Assembly (NCBI GenBank): GCA_020725335.1
Contig: DYFF01000003.1
Coordinates: 62,001-126,000 of the forward strand
Reading direction: 5' to 3'
Length of the DNA: 64,000 bases
Source of the DNA: Thermodesulfovibrio sp.
GTDB taxonomy: Bacteria > Nitrospirota > Thermodesulfovibrionia > Thermodesulfovibrionales > Thermodesulfovibrionaceae
Shown here one piece after another: positions 6,276 to 14,742 of the stretch. The notes beneath the pieces were generated by a model. It ran no database searches and was not told where the DNA came from. It saw nothing but the letters and a program-made list of their open reading frames with translations. Position 1 is the first letter of the stretch; every line of letters begins with the position of its first letter. Position numbers and translations under genes: made by a program.

Positions 6276-6347
6276 GCGGGCGTAACTCAGCGGGAGAGTG
6301 TCAGCTTCCCAAGCTGAAGGTCGCGGGTTCGAATCCCGTCGCCCGCT
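6276..6347 (+). tRNA. tRNA-Gly (CCC)
   Basis: A full 72-nt cloverleaf. Acceptor GCGGGCG pairs with CGCCCGC, the anticodon loop TTCCCAA gives CCC, and the T-arm is GCGGG-TTCGAAT-CCCGT. CCA is not encoded. The trmI gene starts 18 nt downstream. Confidence 0.95.
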
Positions 6348-6365
6348 TTTTCTATTGGAGGTCTT

Positions 6366-7151
6366 TTGTCAGTCTTTAAAGAAGGTGATACAGCACTCTT
6401 AATTGATTCGAAAGGAAGAAAATATCTTATCTATTTAAAAAAAGATGCTATTTTTTCCTTTCATAGAGGGAATGTTCAAATTAATGACATTATTGGTAAG
6501 CCAGATGGTTTAAAAATTACTTCTTCTATGGGAGAAAAATTAATTGCATTTAGACCAACCCTTGAGGAATATATTCTCAAAATGAAAAGAGGAGCTCAAA
6601 TAATTTATCCCAAAGACATATCTCGAATTCTTACTCTCCTTGATGTTTTCCCAGGAGCAAAAGTTTTTGAAGCAGGAACAGGCTCAGGTGCACTTACTCT
6701 TTATCTTCTTAGAGCAGTAGGAACAGCAGGAAAAGTTATTTCCTATGAAAAAAGGGAAGATTTTCATGAAAGAGCAAAAATTAATATTGAAAAATTTATC
6801 TCTCCTGATTTGAAAGATGCTTTGATTCTTAAAAATAAAGACCTCTCAGAAGGAATTGATGAAATTGATTTTGACAGAGCTATCCTTGACCTTACCGAGC
6901 CCTGGCTTTTTCTGGATAAAGTATTGGCTGTATTAAAACCAGGGGGCATACTTGGGTGTTATCTTACCACAGTGTTACAAATTTATAGTTTAATGGAAGA
7001 ATTTGAGAAGAATTACTCTGATACACTGTATAAAATTGGTATTTTTGAACTTCTTGAAAGGAAATGGGAGAAAGAAGGTTTAAGTCTTAGACCAGCTTTA
7101 AGGATGGTAGCTCATACAGGATTTATAGTGATTTTTAGAAAGCTTTCATGA
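6366..7151 (+). CDS. trmI: tRNA (adenine-N1)-methyltransferase TrmI
   Basis: A 261-residue class I methyltransferase that forms m1A58 in the tRNA T-loop, a modification important for tRNA stability in thermophiles. A small N-terminal beta domain (about 1-75) precedes the SAM-binding motif VFEAGTGSGALTL (100-112). DLTEPW at 175-180 stands at the active-site position, usually DLPEPW. It starts with TTG 6366 after GGAGGT. It follows tRNA-Gly by 18 nt under the same promoter, so a tRNA and a tRNA-modifying enzyme are probably made from one transcript. Its stop overlaps the next gene (ATGA). Confidence 0.9.
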   Translation: MSVFKEGDTALLIDSKGRKYLIYLKKDAIFSFHRGNVQINDIIGKPDGLKITSSMGEKLIAFRPTLEEYILKMKRGAQIIYPKDISRILTLLDVFPGAKVFEAGTGSGALTLYLLRAVGTAGKVISYEKREDFHERAKINIEKFISPDLKDALILKNKDLSEGIDEIDFDRAILDLTEPWLFLDKVLAVLKPGGILGCYLTTVLQIYSLMEEFEKNYSDTLYKIGIFELLERKWEKEGLSLRPALRMVAHTGFIVIFRKLS

Positions 7152-8452
7152 ATTTTAAGTTTCTCTTAATAAATCCTTGGATTTATGATTTTGCTGCTTA
7201 TAATCTCTGGGCAAGACCACTTGGACTGCTAAAAGTTGCTGAATTCTTAAGTTACTTTAATGTTAATTTAACTTTAATTGACTGCTGTGACTCTTTCAGA
7301 GTCAAAAAATTTGGAACAGGTAAATATGATTTTGAAATAATTGAAAAACCTTCAATTCTCAAAAATATCCCAAGAAAATATAAAAGATATGGTATTTCTG
7401 AAAGTAAATTCATTGAAAAACTTAAAAAAATAGGCAAGATAGATTTAGTTTTAATTACCTCAATAATGGCATACTGGTGGCAGGGAGTAAAACAGGCAGT
7501 AGAGATAGTAAGAAATTTGTTTCCCGAAGTTCCCATAATTCTTGGAGGAATATATTCTACTCTCTATAAAGAACACGCAGAGGAAAATATAGGAGCAAAT
7601 TACATTTACACTGGACAAATACAAAACCGTTTAGTTGAAATTATTGATAAATTTGGCTTGAGTCTTAAAAGGACTCATGAAAAACCAAAATATTGGTGGC
7701 AAATGGGATTTTACGAAAAAATGCATTATGCACCTATCTTAACGTCAACAGGCTGCCCTTTCCATTGTTCATATTGCGCCTCATCTATTCTTAATAATTC
7801 CTATAAGAGAAGGGAAATCTTTGAGGTGATTGAAGAAATCAAAGAACTATACCAATTAGGGATAAGAGATTTTGCCTTCTATGATGATGCATTACTTTTT
7901 AGAGCTGAAGAACATATTAAACCTCTTTTAAGAGGTTTAATTAAAGAAAAAGTAACAGCACGTTTCCACATGCCTAATGGGCTACATGCCCGTTTTATCG
8001 ATGAAGAACTCGCTAATTTAATGAAAGTTGCAGGATTTAAAACTTTAAGACTAAGCCTTGAAACTGTTGATATTAGGAGACAAATTGAAAGTGGCGGCAA
8101 AGTAACAAATAAAGATATTGAAAAAGCTATTTTCTACCTTAAAAAAGCCGGGTTTTCTTCCCAAGAAATTGGTGTTTATTTAATGTATGGACTCCCTAAT
8201 CAAACGCTTGATGAAGTAAAAGCAGGGATTGATTTTCTCAAAAGATTAAGAGTAAGAATTCATCTTACAGAATTTTCTCCAATAAAAGGCACAACCTACT
8301 GGCAAGAACTCTTAAGTATGGGTGTAATAGAAGATAATTTAGATCCAATTTTTACAAATAATTCAATCTGGTCAGAAATGTTTTGTCCATATAGTAGAAA
8401 AGAGCTGGAAAATATAAAAATTGATGTGAAACAATTCAATTTGCTATTATAG
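7148..8452 (+). CDS. Radical-SAM protein with B12-binding-like N-terminus
   Basis: A 434-residue protein. The N-terminal ~170 residues (LLINPWIYDF..., VLITSIMAYW..., IILGGIYSTLY) look like the Rossmann-type B12-binding domain that precedes many radical-SAM enzymes. The 4Fe-4S cluster motif is C203-x3-C207-x2-C210 (CPFHCSYC). Later segments (FAFYDDALLF, LRLSLETVD, MYGLPNQTLDEV) are typical TIM-barrel pieces. The substrate is unknown. It is coupled to trmI by an ATGA overlap, which could hint at an RNA-related job, but many family members act on lipids or cofactors. Confidence 0.8.
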   Translation: MNFKFLLINPWIYDFAAYNLWARPLGLLKVAEFLSYFNVNLTLIDCCDSFRVKKFGTGKYDFEIIEKPSILKNIPRKYKRYGISESKFIEKLKKIGKIDLVLITSIMAYWWQGVKQAVEIVRNLFPEVPIILGGIYSTLYKEHAEENIGANYIYTGQIQNRLVEIIDKFGLSLKRTHEKPKYWWQMGFYEKMHYAPILTSTGCPFHCSYCASSILNNSYKRREIFEVIEEIKELYQLGIRDFAFYDDALLFRAEEHIKPLLRGLIKEKVTARFHMPNGLHARFIDEELANLMKVAGFKTLRLSLETVDIRRQIESGGKVTNKDIEKAIFYLKKAGFSSQEIGVYLMYGLPNQTLDEVKAGIDFLKRLRVRIHLTEFSPIKGTTYWQELLSMGVIEDNLDPIFTNNSIWSEMFCPYSRKELENIKIDVKQFNLLL

Positions 8453-8483
8453 GGAGTAATTCCTTTTTAGGAGGTATTCATCG

Positions 8484-8972
8484 ATGGATGAATTAAAATT
8501 AGCAGAAATCATAAGAGCTGTTATAAGAGAAGAAATTTCAGAACTCAAGCAAGACGTAGCTACACTCAAACAGGACGTAGCTACACTCAAGCAAGACGTA
8601 GCTACACTCAAACAGGACGTAGCTACACTCAAGCAAGACGTAGCTACACTCAAACAGGACGTAGCTACACTCAAAGCTGAAGTTGATGAAATGAAAAAAG
8701 AAATGGTAACAAAAGTTGAATTAATGTCAATGGAACAAAGATTTACTAATTCTATTGAGAAAATAAGAGAGGCTCTGAAACTATCCCTTCTTGAAATCCA
8801 TGATGATTTAGAGGAAATAAAATTTAAAATGAAGTTTTATGACTTTGATTTTCTCCTTAAACAAAATGACCACCTTGCAGGTGTGTTAAAAGATATCCTT
8901 GAAGAGAGAAAATCTCTCTCTCAACGTATGAAGGATTATGAAGAAAGACTAAAGCTTGTTGAGGCAAGATAA
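8484..8972 (+). CDS. Coiled-coil protein built on heptad repeats
   Basis: A 162-residue soluble protein with no recognised family. Residues about 20-65 are six near-perfect heptads, LKQDVAT, encoded by three exact 42-bp DNA repeats (8544-8669). Residues 66-160 continue as charged helix (VDEMKKEMVTKVEL, LLEIHDDLEEIKFKM). No signal peptide or membrane segment is visible. AGGAGGT precedes the ATG by 8 nt. The mqnB-like gene begins 1 nt after its stop. Because the repeat unit is a multiple of seven codons, unit gain or loss would change coil length but keep the frame. Confidence 0.75.
   Translation: MDELKLAEIIRAVIREEISELKQDVATLKQDVATLKQDVATLKQDVATLKQDVATLKQDVATLKAEVDEMKKEMVTKVELMSMEQRFTNSIEKIREALKLSLLEIHDDLEEIKFKMKFYDFDFLLKQNDHLAGVLKDILEERKSLSQRMKDYEERLKLVEAR
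8544..8669 (+). repeat. Three perfect tandem 42-bp repeats in a coding region
   Basis: A 42-bp unit (two 21-bp halves differing at two positions, CTCAAGCAAGACGTAGCTACA and CTCAAACAGGACGTAGCTACA, give or take the shared end) is repeated three times without change at 8544, 8586 and 8628. Each half encodes one heptad of the coiled coil. Confidence 0.95.
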
Positions 8973-8973
8973 G

Positions 8974-9641
8974 TTGATAGCTTTTTTTTTGCCACCCAAA
9001 TAGAGTGTGAATTATTATTTAAAGAATTAAGAGATAAATCCGAATTCACTGCCCAAAATATCTCCTTTTTAAAAGGCAAAATAAAAAATATTGAAATTCT
9101 TCTTTGTCTCTCTGGAATAGGAAAGGTAAATTCATCTATATCTTCTACAATTGCCTTTCAAAATTTTCCTATAGAGAGAGCAATTATATCTGGAGTAGCA
9201 GGAGCATATCCTTCTTCTGAACTCAATATAGGCGATTTAGCATTAGCAGAGAAGGAAATAAATGCCGATGAGGGACTTTTAATAAACTGTGATGAAAATA
9301 ATGAATCTTTTAAATTCATAAATTTAGAAGAAATCCCTCTGTTCTTGCCTGATTTATCTAAGGATTTTAAGAAAGGAGTCTTTCTTACAGTCTCTGCTTG
9401 TACAGGGAATATTAAACGAGCCAAATTCCTTGAAAGAAAATTCAAAGCTATATGCGAAAATATGGAAGGATTTGCAATTGCAAAATCAGCTCAAATATTT
9501 AATGTTCCCACCACTGAAATAAGAAGTATTAGTAACATAGTTACTGACAGGTCTGATCTTCTAAAAATTGATGATATAAAAAAATCAGCTGAAAGAGTAC
9601 AAAAATTTATCCTTGATAATATTGTTGCTTTGACTAAATAA
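8974..9641 (+). CDS. mqnB: Futalosine hydrolase-like (MqnB/MTAN family), frameshifted in a T9 run
   Basis: The product would be about 222 residues of the nucleoside phosphorylase/hydrolase family. Segments ISGVAGAYPSSELNIGDLALAE, CENMEGFAIAKSA and RSISNIVTDRSDLLKI are typical of futalosine hydrolase in the alternative menaquinone pathway. The expected N-terminus MIAFFFATQIECELL starts at TTG 8974 (GAGG 9 nt upstream), but the run of nine T at 8982-8990 is one base short. As read, the TTG frame stops at 9001. The downstream frame is open from 8973 to 9641 but has no ATG, GTG or TTG until 9345, too late for a complete domain. Explanations are a sequencing error, slippage at the run, or a recent mutation. 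Confidence 0.7.
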
Positions 9642-9650
9642 TCTATTTTT

Positions 9651-10160
9651 TTATTGATTGCTATCAGTTTGAGAGTTTTGAATTTCGGTAATTTGAGCTA
9701 TTATTTTTTTAACACTTTCCTTCAAATTCCTATATTCATCGCCTGCATAATTTATAAAAGATTCATAATGTTTTAAAGCATCTGCTTTATTGCCCATCCT
9801 GTAATAATTAACAGCAAGGTTATAATGGGTTTCTGGATTTTGTGAGTCAAGTTCAAGGGCTTTTAGAAAGAATTTTTCTGCTTTGTCATATTGTTCTGTA
9901 TTCAAGTAGACAAGTCCGGTGTTCGCATAGGAAAGTGCAAAAGAATTATCAAGATTAATTGCCTTTTCAAATTCTTTCAAAGCTTCGTCAAATTTATCAA
10001 GATAAAAGAGAGCAAGTCCATAATTATTAAATAATTCTGGTGACTTAAATTCTTTAGATATCAGTTCTTCGTAAATCTTACAAGCCTCTTCGTAATCTCT
10101 ATAACTAAGAAGTAAATTGGCTTCCTCTAATTTTTCCTCAAAGGACTTTTCTTTTTCCAT
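9651..10160 (-). CDS. Tetratricopeptide-repeat protein
   Basis: 169 residues with about four TPR motifs, for example FNNYGLALFYLDKFDEALKEFEKAI, YANTGLVYLNTEQYDKAEKFFLKAL and HYNLAVNYYRMGNKADALKHYESFI. No signal peptide is seen, so it is probably cytosolic and mediates protein contacts. It is last in a minus-strand group after trmB and a receiver-like gene. The specific role is unknown. Confidence 0.85.
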   Translation of the reverse strand: MEKEKSFEEKLEEANLLLSYRDYEEACKIYEELISKEFKSPELFNNYGLALFYLDKFDEALKEFEKAINLDNSFALSYANTGLVYLNTEQYDKAEKFFLKALELDSQNPETHYNLAVNYYRMGNKADALKHYESFINYAGDEYRNLKESVKKIIAQITEIQNSQTDSNQ

Positions 10161-10179
10161 AGATAAAATTATAGCAAAA

Positions 10180-10593
10180 TCATTGCTTTTTTGTATACAT
10201 ATACCATGGCGTTTCAGATGGTCTTTCTATGCCACAAAGTTTTGACACTGCTTCAACAATCTGGTTTGCATTGAAAGGTCTTATTATGACATTATCAACT
10301 AATTGGTTTTGGATGAGGCTCACAACTTCTTGTTTTGATGTATCATTTGAAATTATTAGAAGAATCTTTATTTTATATTTTTCTCTTACCTTTTTTAAAA
10401 AAGGTAGTGTACTTTGTCCATCTAGAAGTGAATCAATAATTAACGCAGAAAAAGTTAGATCATTCTCAAAGATTTTCTCAAGTTGATGTAAATGTTCTAA
10501 AAATTGGACTGTAATTGATGTTAAATCTTTCAATGCCCAACTCACTGCATTTGTTATGTCTTTTTGAACACAAATTAACAATTTCTTTTTCAT
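10180..10593 (-). CDS. Degenerate response-regulator receiver-like protein
   Basis: 137 residues with the alternating pattern of a CheY-like receiver. The likely phospho-acceptor is Asp54 (ALIIDSLL), and the switch region reads KILLIISNDTS. The usual acidic pair after strand 1 is missing (ICVQKD) and the conserved Lys of the KPF motif is Arg (IIRPF). Phosphorylation is therefore doubtful, and it may work as a protein-interaction module. No output domain is present. Its ATG overlaps the trmB stop end by 4 nt. Confidence 0.65.
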   Translation of the reverse strand: MKKKLLICVQKDITNAVSWALKDLTSITVQFLEHLHQLEKIFENDLTFSALIIDSLLDGQSTLPFLKKVREKYKIKILLIISNDTSKQEVVSLIQNQLVDNVIIRPFNANQIVEAVSKLCGIERPSETPWYMYTKKQ

Positions 10594-11495
10594 TCTATCT
10601 CCTTTATAAGCATTTTACTTAAAAAATCCATTGATTTTTTTATACCTTCACTCTTAAAAATCTCACTAAACTGAGATACATCCATTATAAAATAGCCTTC
10701 CTTTTTCTTTATAATAATCATAAATGCTTGTAAAAAACTATTTTCAGATAGCAAAACTTCAAGTGCATAATCTTCATCCCGTTTCCATACTGAAAAACAT
10801 TTTAAATATAAACCTTCCTCAATCTTAAACTCTCTATGGGATATGTCTTGCAAATTCAATTTATCTTTTTCTATTCTTACTGGAAACAATGCCTTCACCT
10901 CCCTTATTTCCTTTATCTTTATTGGAATCGGCTCTTTATCTTTTATTAGCACTATATCCCAGATGCTTTTACCTATTGAAAGCCATCTTTTTTCATATTT
11001 TGTTAAAGGCTTATCTATAGTAGGTTTTGAAAGACTAACTGAAAAACATCCTATAAGCTCTGATTCCTGTAACGTGAATTCAACAAAGGCATAATCATCG
11101 GTTCTAATTTTTATCTCTCCATTAAGCATCAATTTTTTTGCGTAAATATATAAATTTTCTCTTCTTGTAAGTCTCTTTTCTTCATGGAATTTTTTAAACC
11201 AAGGGTCTGGATAATTCATGATTATTCTCTTTACACTTCTGTCATTAAATAGAAATTGAAATGCCCAATATGCATCAAGTTTTGTGCAAAAAACATTTTT
11301 TAAATCATATTTTCTGCATTTTTTAATAAGTTTATTTACCGGAATCCATGATTTTTCAATACCGAAGAATACTTCATCTGTATTGTCTTTAGCCATTTTT
11401 AAAATATAATCTCCAGAGCCAAATCCAATTTCTACTGTAAAATTTTGAAACTTTAGAGGCCTCTCAATCTTACGATAATCAATATAGTTATGCAT
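10590..11495 (-). CDS. trmB: tRNA (guanine-N7)-methyltransferase TrmB, long form
   Basis: A 301-residue enzyme that makes m7G46 in tRNA. The SAM motif VEIGFGSGDYIL lies at 21-32, and the family signature PDPWFKKFHEEKR at 96-108. The family core is about 200 residues; the remaining ~95 residues (after about 205, EVKALFPVRIEK onward) are an extra C-terminal domain as seen in some thermophile TrmB proteins. It heads a three-gene minus-strand unit. Confidence 0.9.
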   Translation of the reverse strand: MHNYIDYRKIERPLKFQNFTVEIGFGSGDYILKMAKDNTDEVFFGIEKSWIPVNKLIKKCRKYDLKNVFCTKLDAYWAFQFLFNDRSVKRIIMNYPDPWFKKFHEEKRLTRRENLYIYAKKLMLNGEIKIRTDDYAFVEFTLQESELIGCFSVSLSKPTIDKPLTKYEKRWLSIGKSIWDIVLIKDKEPIPIKIKEIREVKALFPVRIEKDKLNLQDISHREFKIEEGLYLKCFSVWKRDEDYALEVLLSENSFLQAFMIIIKKKEGYFIMDVSQFSEIFKSEGIKKSMDFLSKMLIKEIE

Positions 11496-11637
11496 CTACA
11501 TTACCTAAAAATTTTTCTCTAAACCGATATAAAAATGGCATTTTCTATTTTACTAAAAATTTATAGTCTAATGAGTAAAATAAGAAGTTTTGAAGTTATT
11601 TTCGGCTTATGATAGATTTTCATAAACTTTTTAGATT

Positions 11638-12465
11638 TTAAAACTTAAAAGGTGCAGGAGTGAATGTTAAAATAAAAACTATAAAAGATAATATTCCCAA
11701 TATTCTTCTGCTTAAGGGAAGCTTGCTTTCCCATACTAATATAGGTGGATGATCTACTCCTAAAAAAAGAAGTAATAATACCCATACAAGCCATCCATAC
11801 CAGTAGAAAGCCCCTAAAACAGCGATGATTACCAAAAAAGCCCTTGAGATAAAAAAATGCCTTCTACCAAATAAAGCATAGGCTATATGACCACCATCAA
11901 GTTGTCCTACTGGTATTAGATTCATAGAAGTTACAAATAGCCCTATCCAGCCAGCAAAAGCAACAGAGTGAAGAAGAACATCCTGTCCTTGAGGAATTTC
12001 TCCAAGAATAAATTTTACAAGTAAAGAAAACAAAATAGAATCTCCAAGAGTGAATAAGTCTTCTTCTCCTGTTATAGGCACAAATTTTGACATTTTCAAT
12101 CCAATTATACAAGCTATCACTGAAAGGACAAACCCCACAACAGGTCCTGTAGCACCAATGTCAATTAGAGCTTTTCTTGTTAAAATCGGAGATTTCATTT
12201 TTATAAACGCACCAAATGTTCCAATTATAGATGGTGCTGGAATAAAATAAGGCAAAGTTGCCTTTGTTCTGTGAGCCTTTGAGGCAAAATAATGTCCCAT
12301 CTCATGTCCAAGCAAAATTGATATAATGCTTATTGAAAAGGGATATCCCTCCCATAATCTCAAGGGTTCTTTAAGTAAATTAATTCCTTGATGAAGTGCT
12401 CCAGCAAAAAGTGTTGTAAGTATGGTGGATAGAAATAAAATTAAAGGAATTAAATATCGTTTCAA
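11638..12465 (-). CDS. Site-2-type zinc metalloprotease (M50 family)
   Basis: A 275-residue membrane protein with about six hydrophobic segments. The zinc motif HEMGH (His54, Glu55, His58) lies in one helix, and the third-ligand motif NLIPVGQLDGGH carries Asp190. Members cleave substrates within the membrane. There is no PDZ domain, so this is not the RseP form; it resembles the short M50 proteases of thermophiles. It overlaps rimO by 4 nt and is the last gene of the lon-thiL-rimO string. The substrate is unknown. Confidence 0.85.
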   Translation of the reverse strand: MKRYLIPLILFLSTILTTLFAGALHQGINLLKEPLRLWEGYPFSISIISILLGHEMGHYFASKAHRTKATLPYFIPAPSIIGTFGAFIKMKSPILTRKALIDIGATGPVVGFVLSVIACIIGLKMSKFVPITGEEDLFTLGDSILFSLLVKFILGEIPQGQDVLLHSVAFAGWIGLFVTSMNLIPVGQLDGGHIAYALFGRRHFFISRAFLVIIAVLGAFYWYGWLVWVLLLLFLGVDHPPILVWESKLPLSRRILGILSFIVFILTFTPAPFKF

Positions 12466-13742
12466 GGAATCACAACTCCCTTAATATCATACTCGTAAGC
12501 TTCTATAATGAGAACATTTACTTTATCTCCTGCCTTTAAATTCGTTGTATTCTCTATAATTAATGCTCCGTCTATTTCAGGTGCATGACAGTAAAGTCTT
12601 CCGATGGCTATATCAGCATCAATATAATCTATCAAAGCATCGTATTTTTTCCCTATGAGATTCCTGTTTTTCTCAAGAGATATTATAGCCTGTCTGGACA
12701 TGAGCTCATGGTATCTTCTGTCTTTAATGTTCTCCGGGATTTGACCCTTTAAACTGTAAGCTTTTGTTCCTTCCTCTCTTGAGTATTTGAAAACTCCAAG
12801 ACGATCAAATTGTACTTCTTCAATAAAATCAATAAGTCTCTGGAATTCGTCTTCCCTTTCAGTAGGGAAACCTACAATAAAAGTGCTTCTTAAAGTAACT
12901 CCTGGGAGGACTTCTCTTATTTCTCTTATCTTTCTTAGATATTCCTTTCTTGTCCCTCTTCTACCCATGAGACTTAGCAGCCTGTCCTCTGAGTGTTGCA
13001 TAGGTATGTCAAGATATTTTACAATTTTATCTTCCTCTGCAATCACCTGCAAAAGTTTTTCATCAATATCAAGAGGATAAAGATAAAGTAGCCTTATCCA
13101 AAAATCACCATTAATTCGACACAAATCCCTTAAAAGTTCCTTTAAATTATATCCTTTTAGCTCTTTTCCATATTGAGTTATATCTTGAGCTACCAGTATT
13201 ATTTCCTTAATTCCGGCTTTGACAAACTCTTCTGCCTCTTTTATTATCTCATCAGGGTTTATACTTCTAAATCTTCCTCGTATGTAAGGTATTATGCAAA
13301 AACTGCATTTACGGCTACATCCTTCAGCTATTTTTATATATCTATAACTTGGTGGTTCTACTGTATAATCATCTTGATTATTAGATTCTCTAATGTCCTC
13401 TATAAAATCATTCATATATTCAACAATTTTTTCACCTTCATCAACTCCAAAAATTGCGTCAATCTCGGGAATTTCTTTTTTTAGTTCCTCTCCATATCTT
13501 TTTGAGAGACACCCAAATACAATAAGTATTCTTTCAGATTTAAATTTTACAGCAGTTAAAATCTCATCAATGGACTCTTCCTTTGCATCTCCAATGAAAC
13601 AGCATGTATTTATAAGGATAAAATCAGCCTTTTTAAAATCCTCCACATAGGAAAATCCATCCCTCTTAAGAGATTCTATTAGGTGTCTTGAATCAACAGT
13701 ATTTTTAGGGCAGCCAAGCGTTATTATGGTAAAGTTTTTCAT
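12462..13742 (-). CDS. rimO: Ribosomal protein S12 methylthiotransferase RimO
   Basis: A 426-residue radical-SAM enzyme that adds a methylthio group to an Asp of ribosomal protein S12. The N-terminal UPF0004 domain has cluster cysteines 11, 47 and 78 (TLGCPKN, INTCCF, VFGCLS). The radical-SAM cysteines are 142, 146 and 149 (CSRKCSFC), and a TRAM domain occupies the last ~65 residues. The opening LGCPKN is characteristic of RimO rather than MiaB. It lies two bases after thiL. Confidence 0.95.
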   Translation of the reverse strand: MKNFTIITLGCPKNTVDSRHLIESLKRDGFSYVEDFKKADFILINTCCFIGDAKEESIDEILTAVKFKSERILIVFGCLSKRYGEELKKEIPEIDAIFGVDEGEKIVEYMNDFIEDIRESNNQDDYTVEPPSYRYIKIAEGCSRKCSFCIIPYIRGRFRSINPDEIIKEAEEFVKAGIKEIILVAQDITQYGKELKGYNLKELLRDLCRINGDFWIRLLYLYPLDIDEKLLQVIAEEDKIVKYLDIPMQHSEDRLLSLMGRRGTRKEYLRKIREIREVLPGVTLRSTFIVGFPTEREDEFQRLIDFIEEVQFDRLGVFKYSREEGTKAYSLKGQIPENIKDRRYHELMSRQAIISLEKNRNLIGKKYDALIDYIDADIAIGRLYCHAPEIDGALIIENTTNLKAGDKVNVLIIEAYEYDIKGVVIP

Positions 13743-13744
13743 AT

Positions 13745-14737
13745 TTAGAAGTGTTGCCAGCCTTCAGGTTTTGCAGAGATTTTTCCCTTAAGGGGGTCCA
13801 AAAGATATATGCCCTTAGTTTCCACTATTTTGCCAATAGGAATCAAACCAAACTCAATTGCCTTATCTTCAGCAGAAATAACCAGAAGCTCATAATCCTC
13901 ACCACCAGAGAGTACAAAATTCATTGGGTCAGTATTAAGATACTCTGCTGTTTTTAATATAGAAGAAATAACAGGAAGTTTATCCAAATAAATCTCAGCA
14001 CCAACGTCACTTTCCTCACAGAGTCTATATAGGTCAATGAGCAAACCATCACTTATGTCCATCATAGCCTTTGCAATCTTTCTGAATTTATGAGGATTTC
14101 GTGCCTTTGGCATGAGATGTCTTTCAATAAGTTCATTTATGCTTGAGCCAAATTTATCATTCAATTCATTGAAGTTATCAAAATCTTTGATCTTTTTTAT
14201 CAAACTTTTTTCTTCCTCACTGAAACTCTTAAGCAAACTCAATCCTGCTGATGATAATCCTGTTGGAGAAGTAATAAAAATAGTATCTCCTGGTTCAGCA
14301 CCTTTTCTTAAAACAGGTTTATCACATTCACCTAAAGCAACACCTGAAAGAACAACTTTTTCACTTCTTGAAAGGTCTCCACCGATTAAGTATCCATCAT
14401 AATAGCTTAAAGCTTTATCTATGCCATCAAATAAGTCTTTTAGTTCCTCATCAGAAATAGTCTCTGGTAAGCCTGCAGAAAAAAGAAAACCTTTAAAGTC
14501 TCCCCCAGTAGCATAAATATCACTTACATTAATAGATACTATCTTGAAACCAAGATGATAAAAAGAGGTATAGGCAAAATCAAAATGAACTCCCTCAATC
14601 ATTAAATCAGTGGTCAAAAGAGCAGGATTTTTTAGCTTTATTAAAGCCGAATCATCTCCTATTCCAATTCCTAAACTTTCGGGGAAGAAAAATCTATTCC
14701 TTATCTCCTTTACAATTTCAAGCTCGTTTTTTTTCAT
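13745..14737 (-). CDS. thiL: Thiamine-monophosphate kinase ThiL
   Basis: A 330-residue kinase that makes thiamine diphosphate from the monophosphate. Signatures are the N-terminal IGIGDDSALI metal/ATP loop, TTDLMIEGVHFD, GGDLSRS, MDISDGLLIDL and LSGGEDYELL. A TTG lies one codon upstream at 14740, but the ATG at 14737 is preferred. It follows lon with 5 nt between the lon stop and the ATG, so the two are co-transcribed. Confidence 0.95.
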   Translation of the reverse strand: MKKNELEIVKEIRNRFFFPESLGIGIGDDSALIKLKNPALLTTDLMIEGVHFDFAYTSFYHLGFKIVSINVSDIYATGGDFKGFLFSAGLPETISDEELKDLFDGIDKALSYYDGYLIGGDLSRSEKVVLSGVALGECDKPVLRKGAEPGDTIFITSPTGLSSAGLSLLKSFSEEEKSLIKKIKDFDNFNELNDKFGSSINELIERHLMPKARNPHKFRKIAKAMMDISDGLLIDLYRLCEESDVGAEIYLDKLPVISSILKTAEYLNTDPMNFVLSGGEDYELLVISAEDKAIEFGLIPIGKIVETKGIYLLDPLKGKISAKPEGWQHF

Positions 14738-14742
14738 CAAAA

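Noticed and set aside
8447..8674. Minus-strand frame of repeated SVATSCL
   Set aside because: Antisense of the 42-bp coding repeat; the plus strand has the Shine-Dalgarno and continues as a protein beyond the repeat.
9158..9445. Minus-strand frame across the mqnB-like gene
   Set aside because: The plus-strand frame has clear nucleoside hydrolase motifs; this is its shadow.
9345..9641. Separate 98-residue gene starting at TTG 9345
   Set aside because: It is only the C-terminal half of the mqnB-like domain; coding similarity continues upstream to about 8976.
13173..13650. Plus-strand frames inside rimO
   Set aside because: Antisense shadows rich in Ser/Phe/Ile with no start signals.
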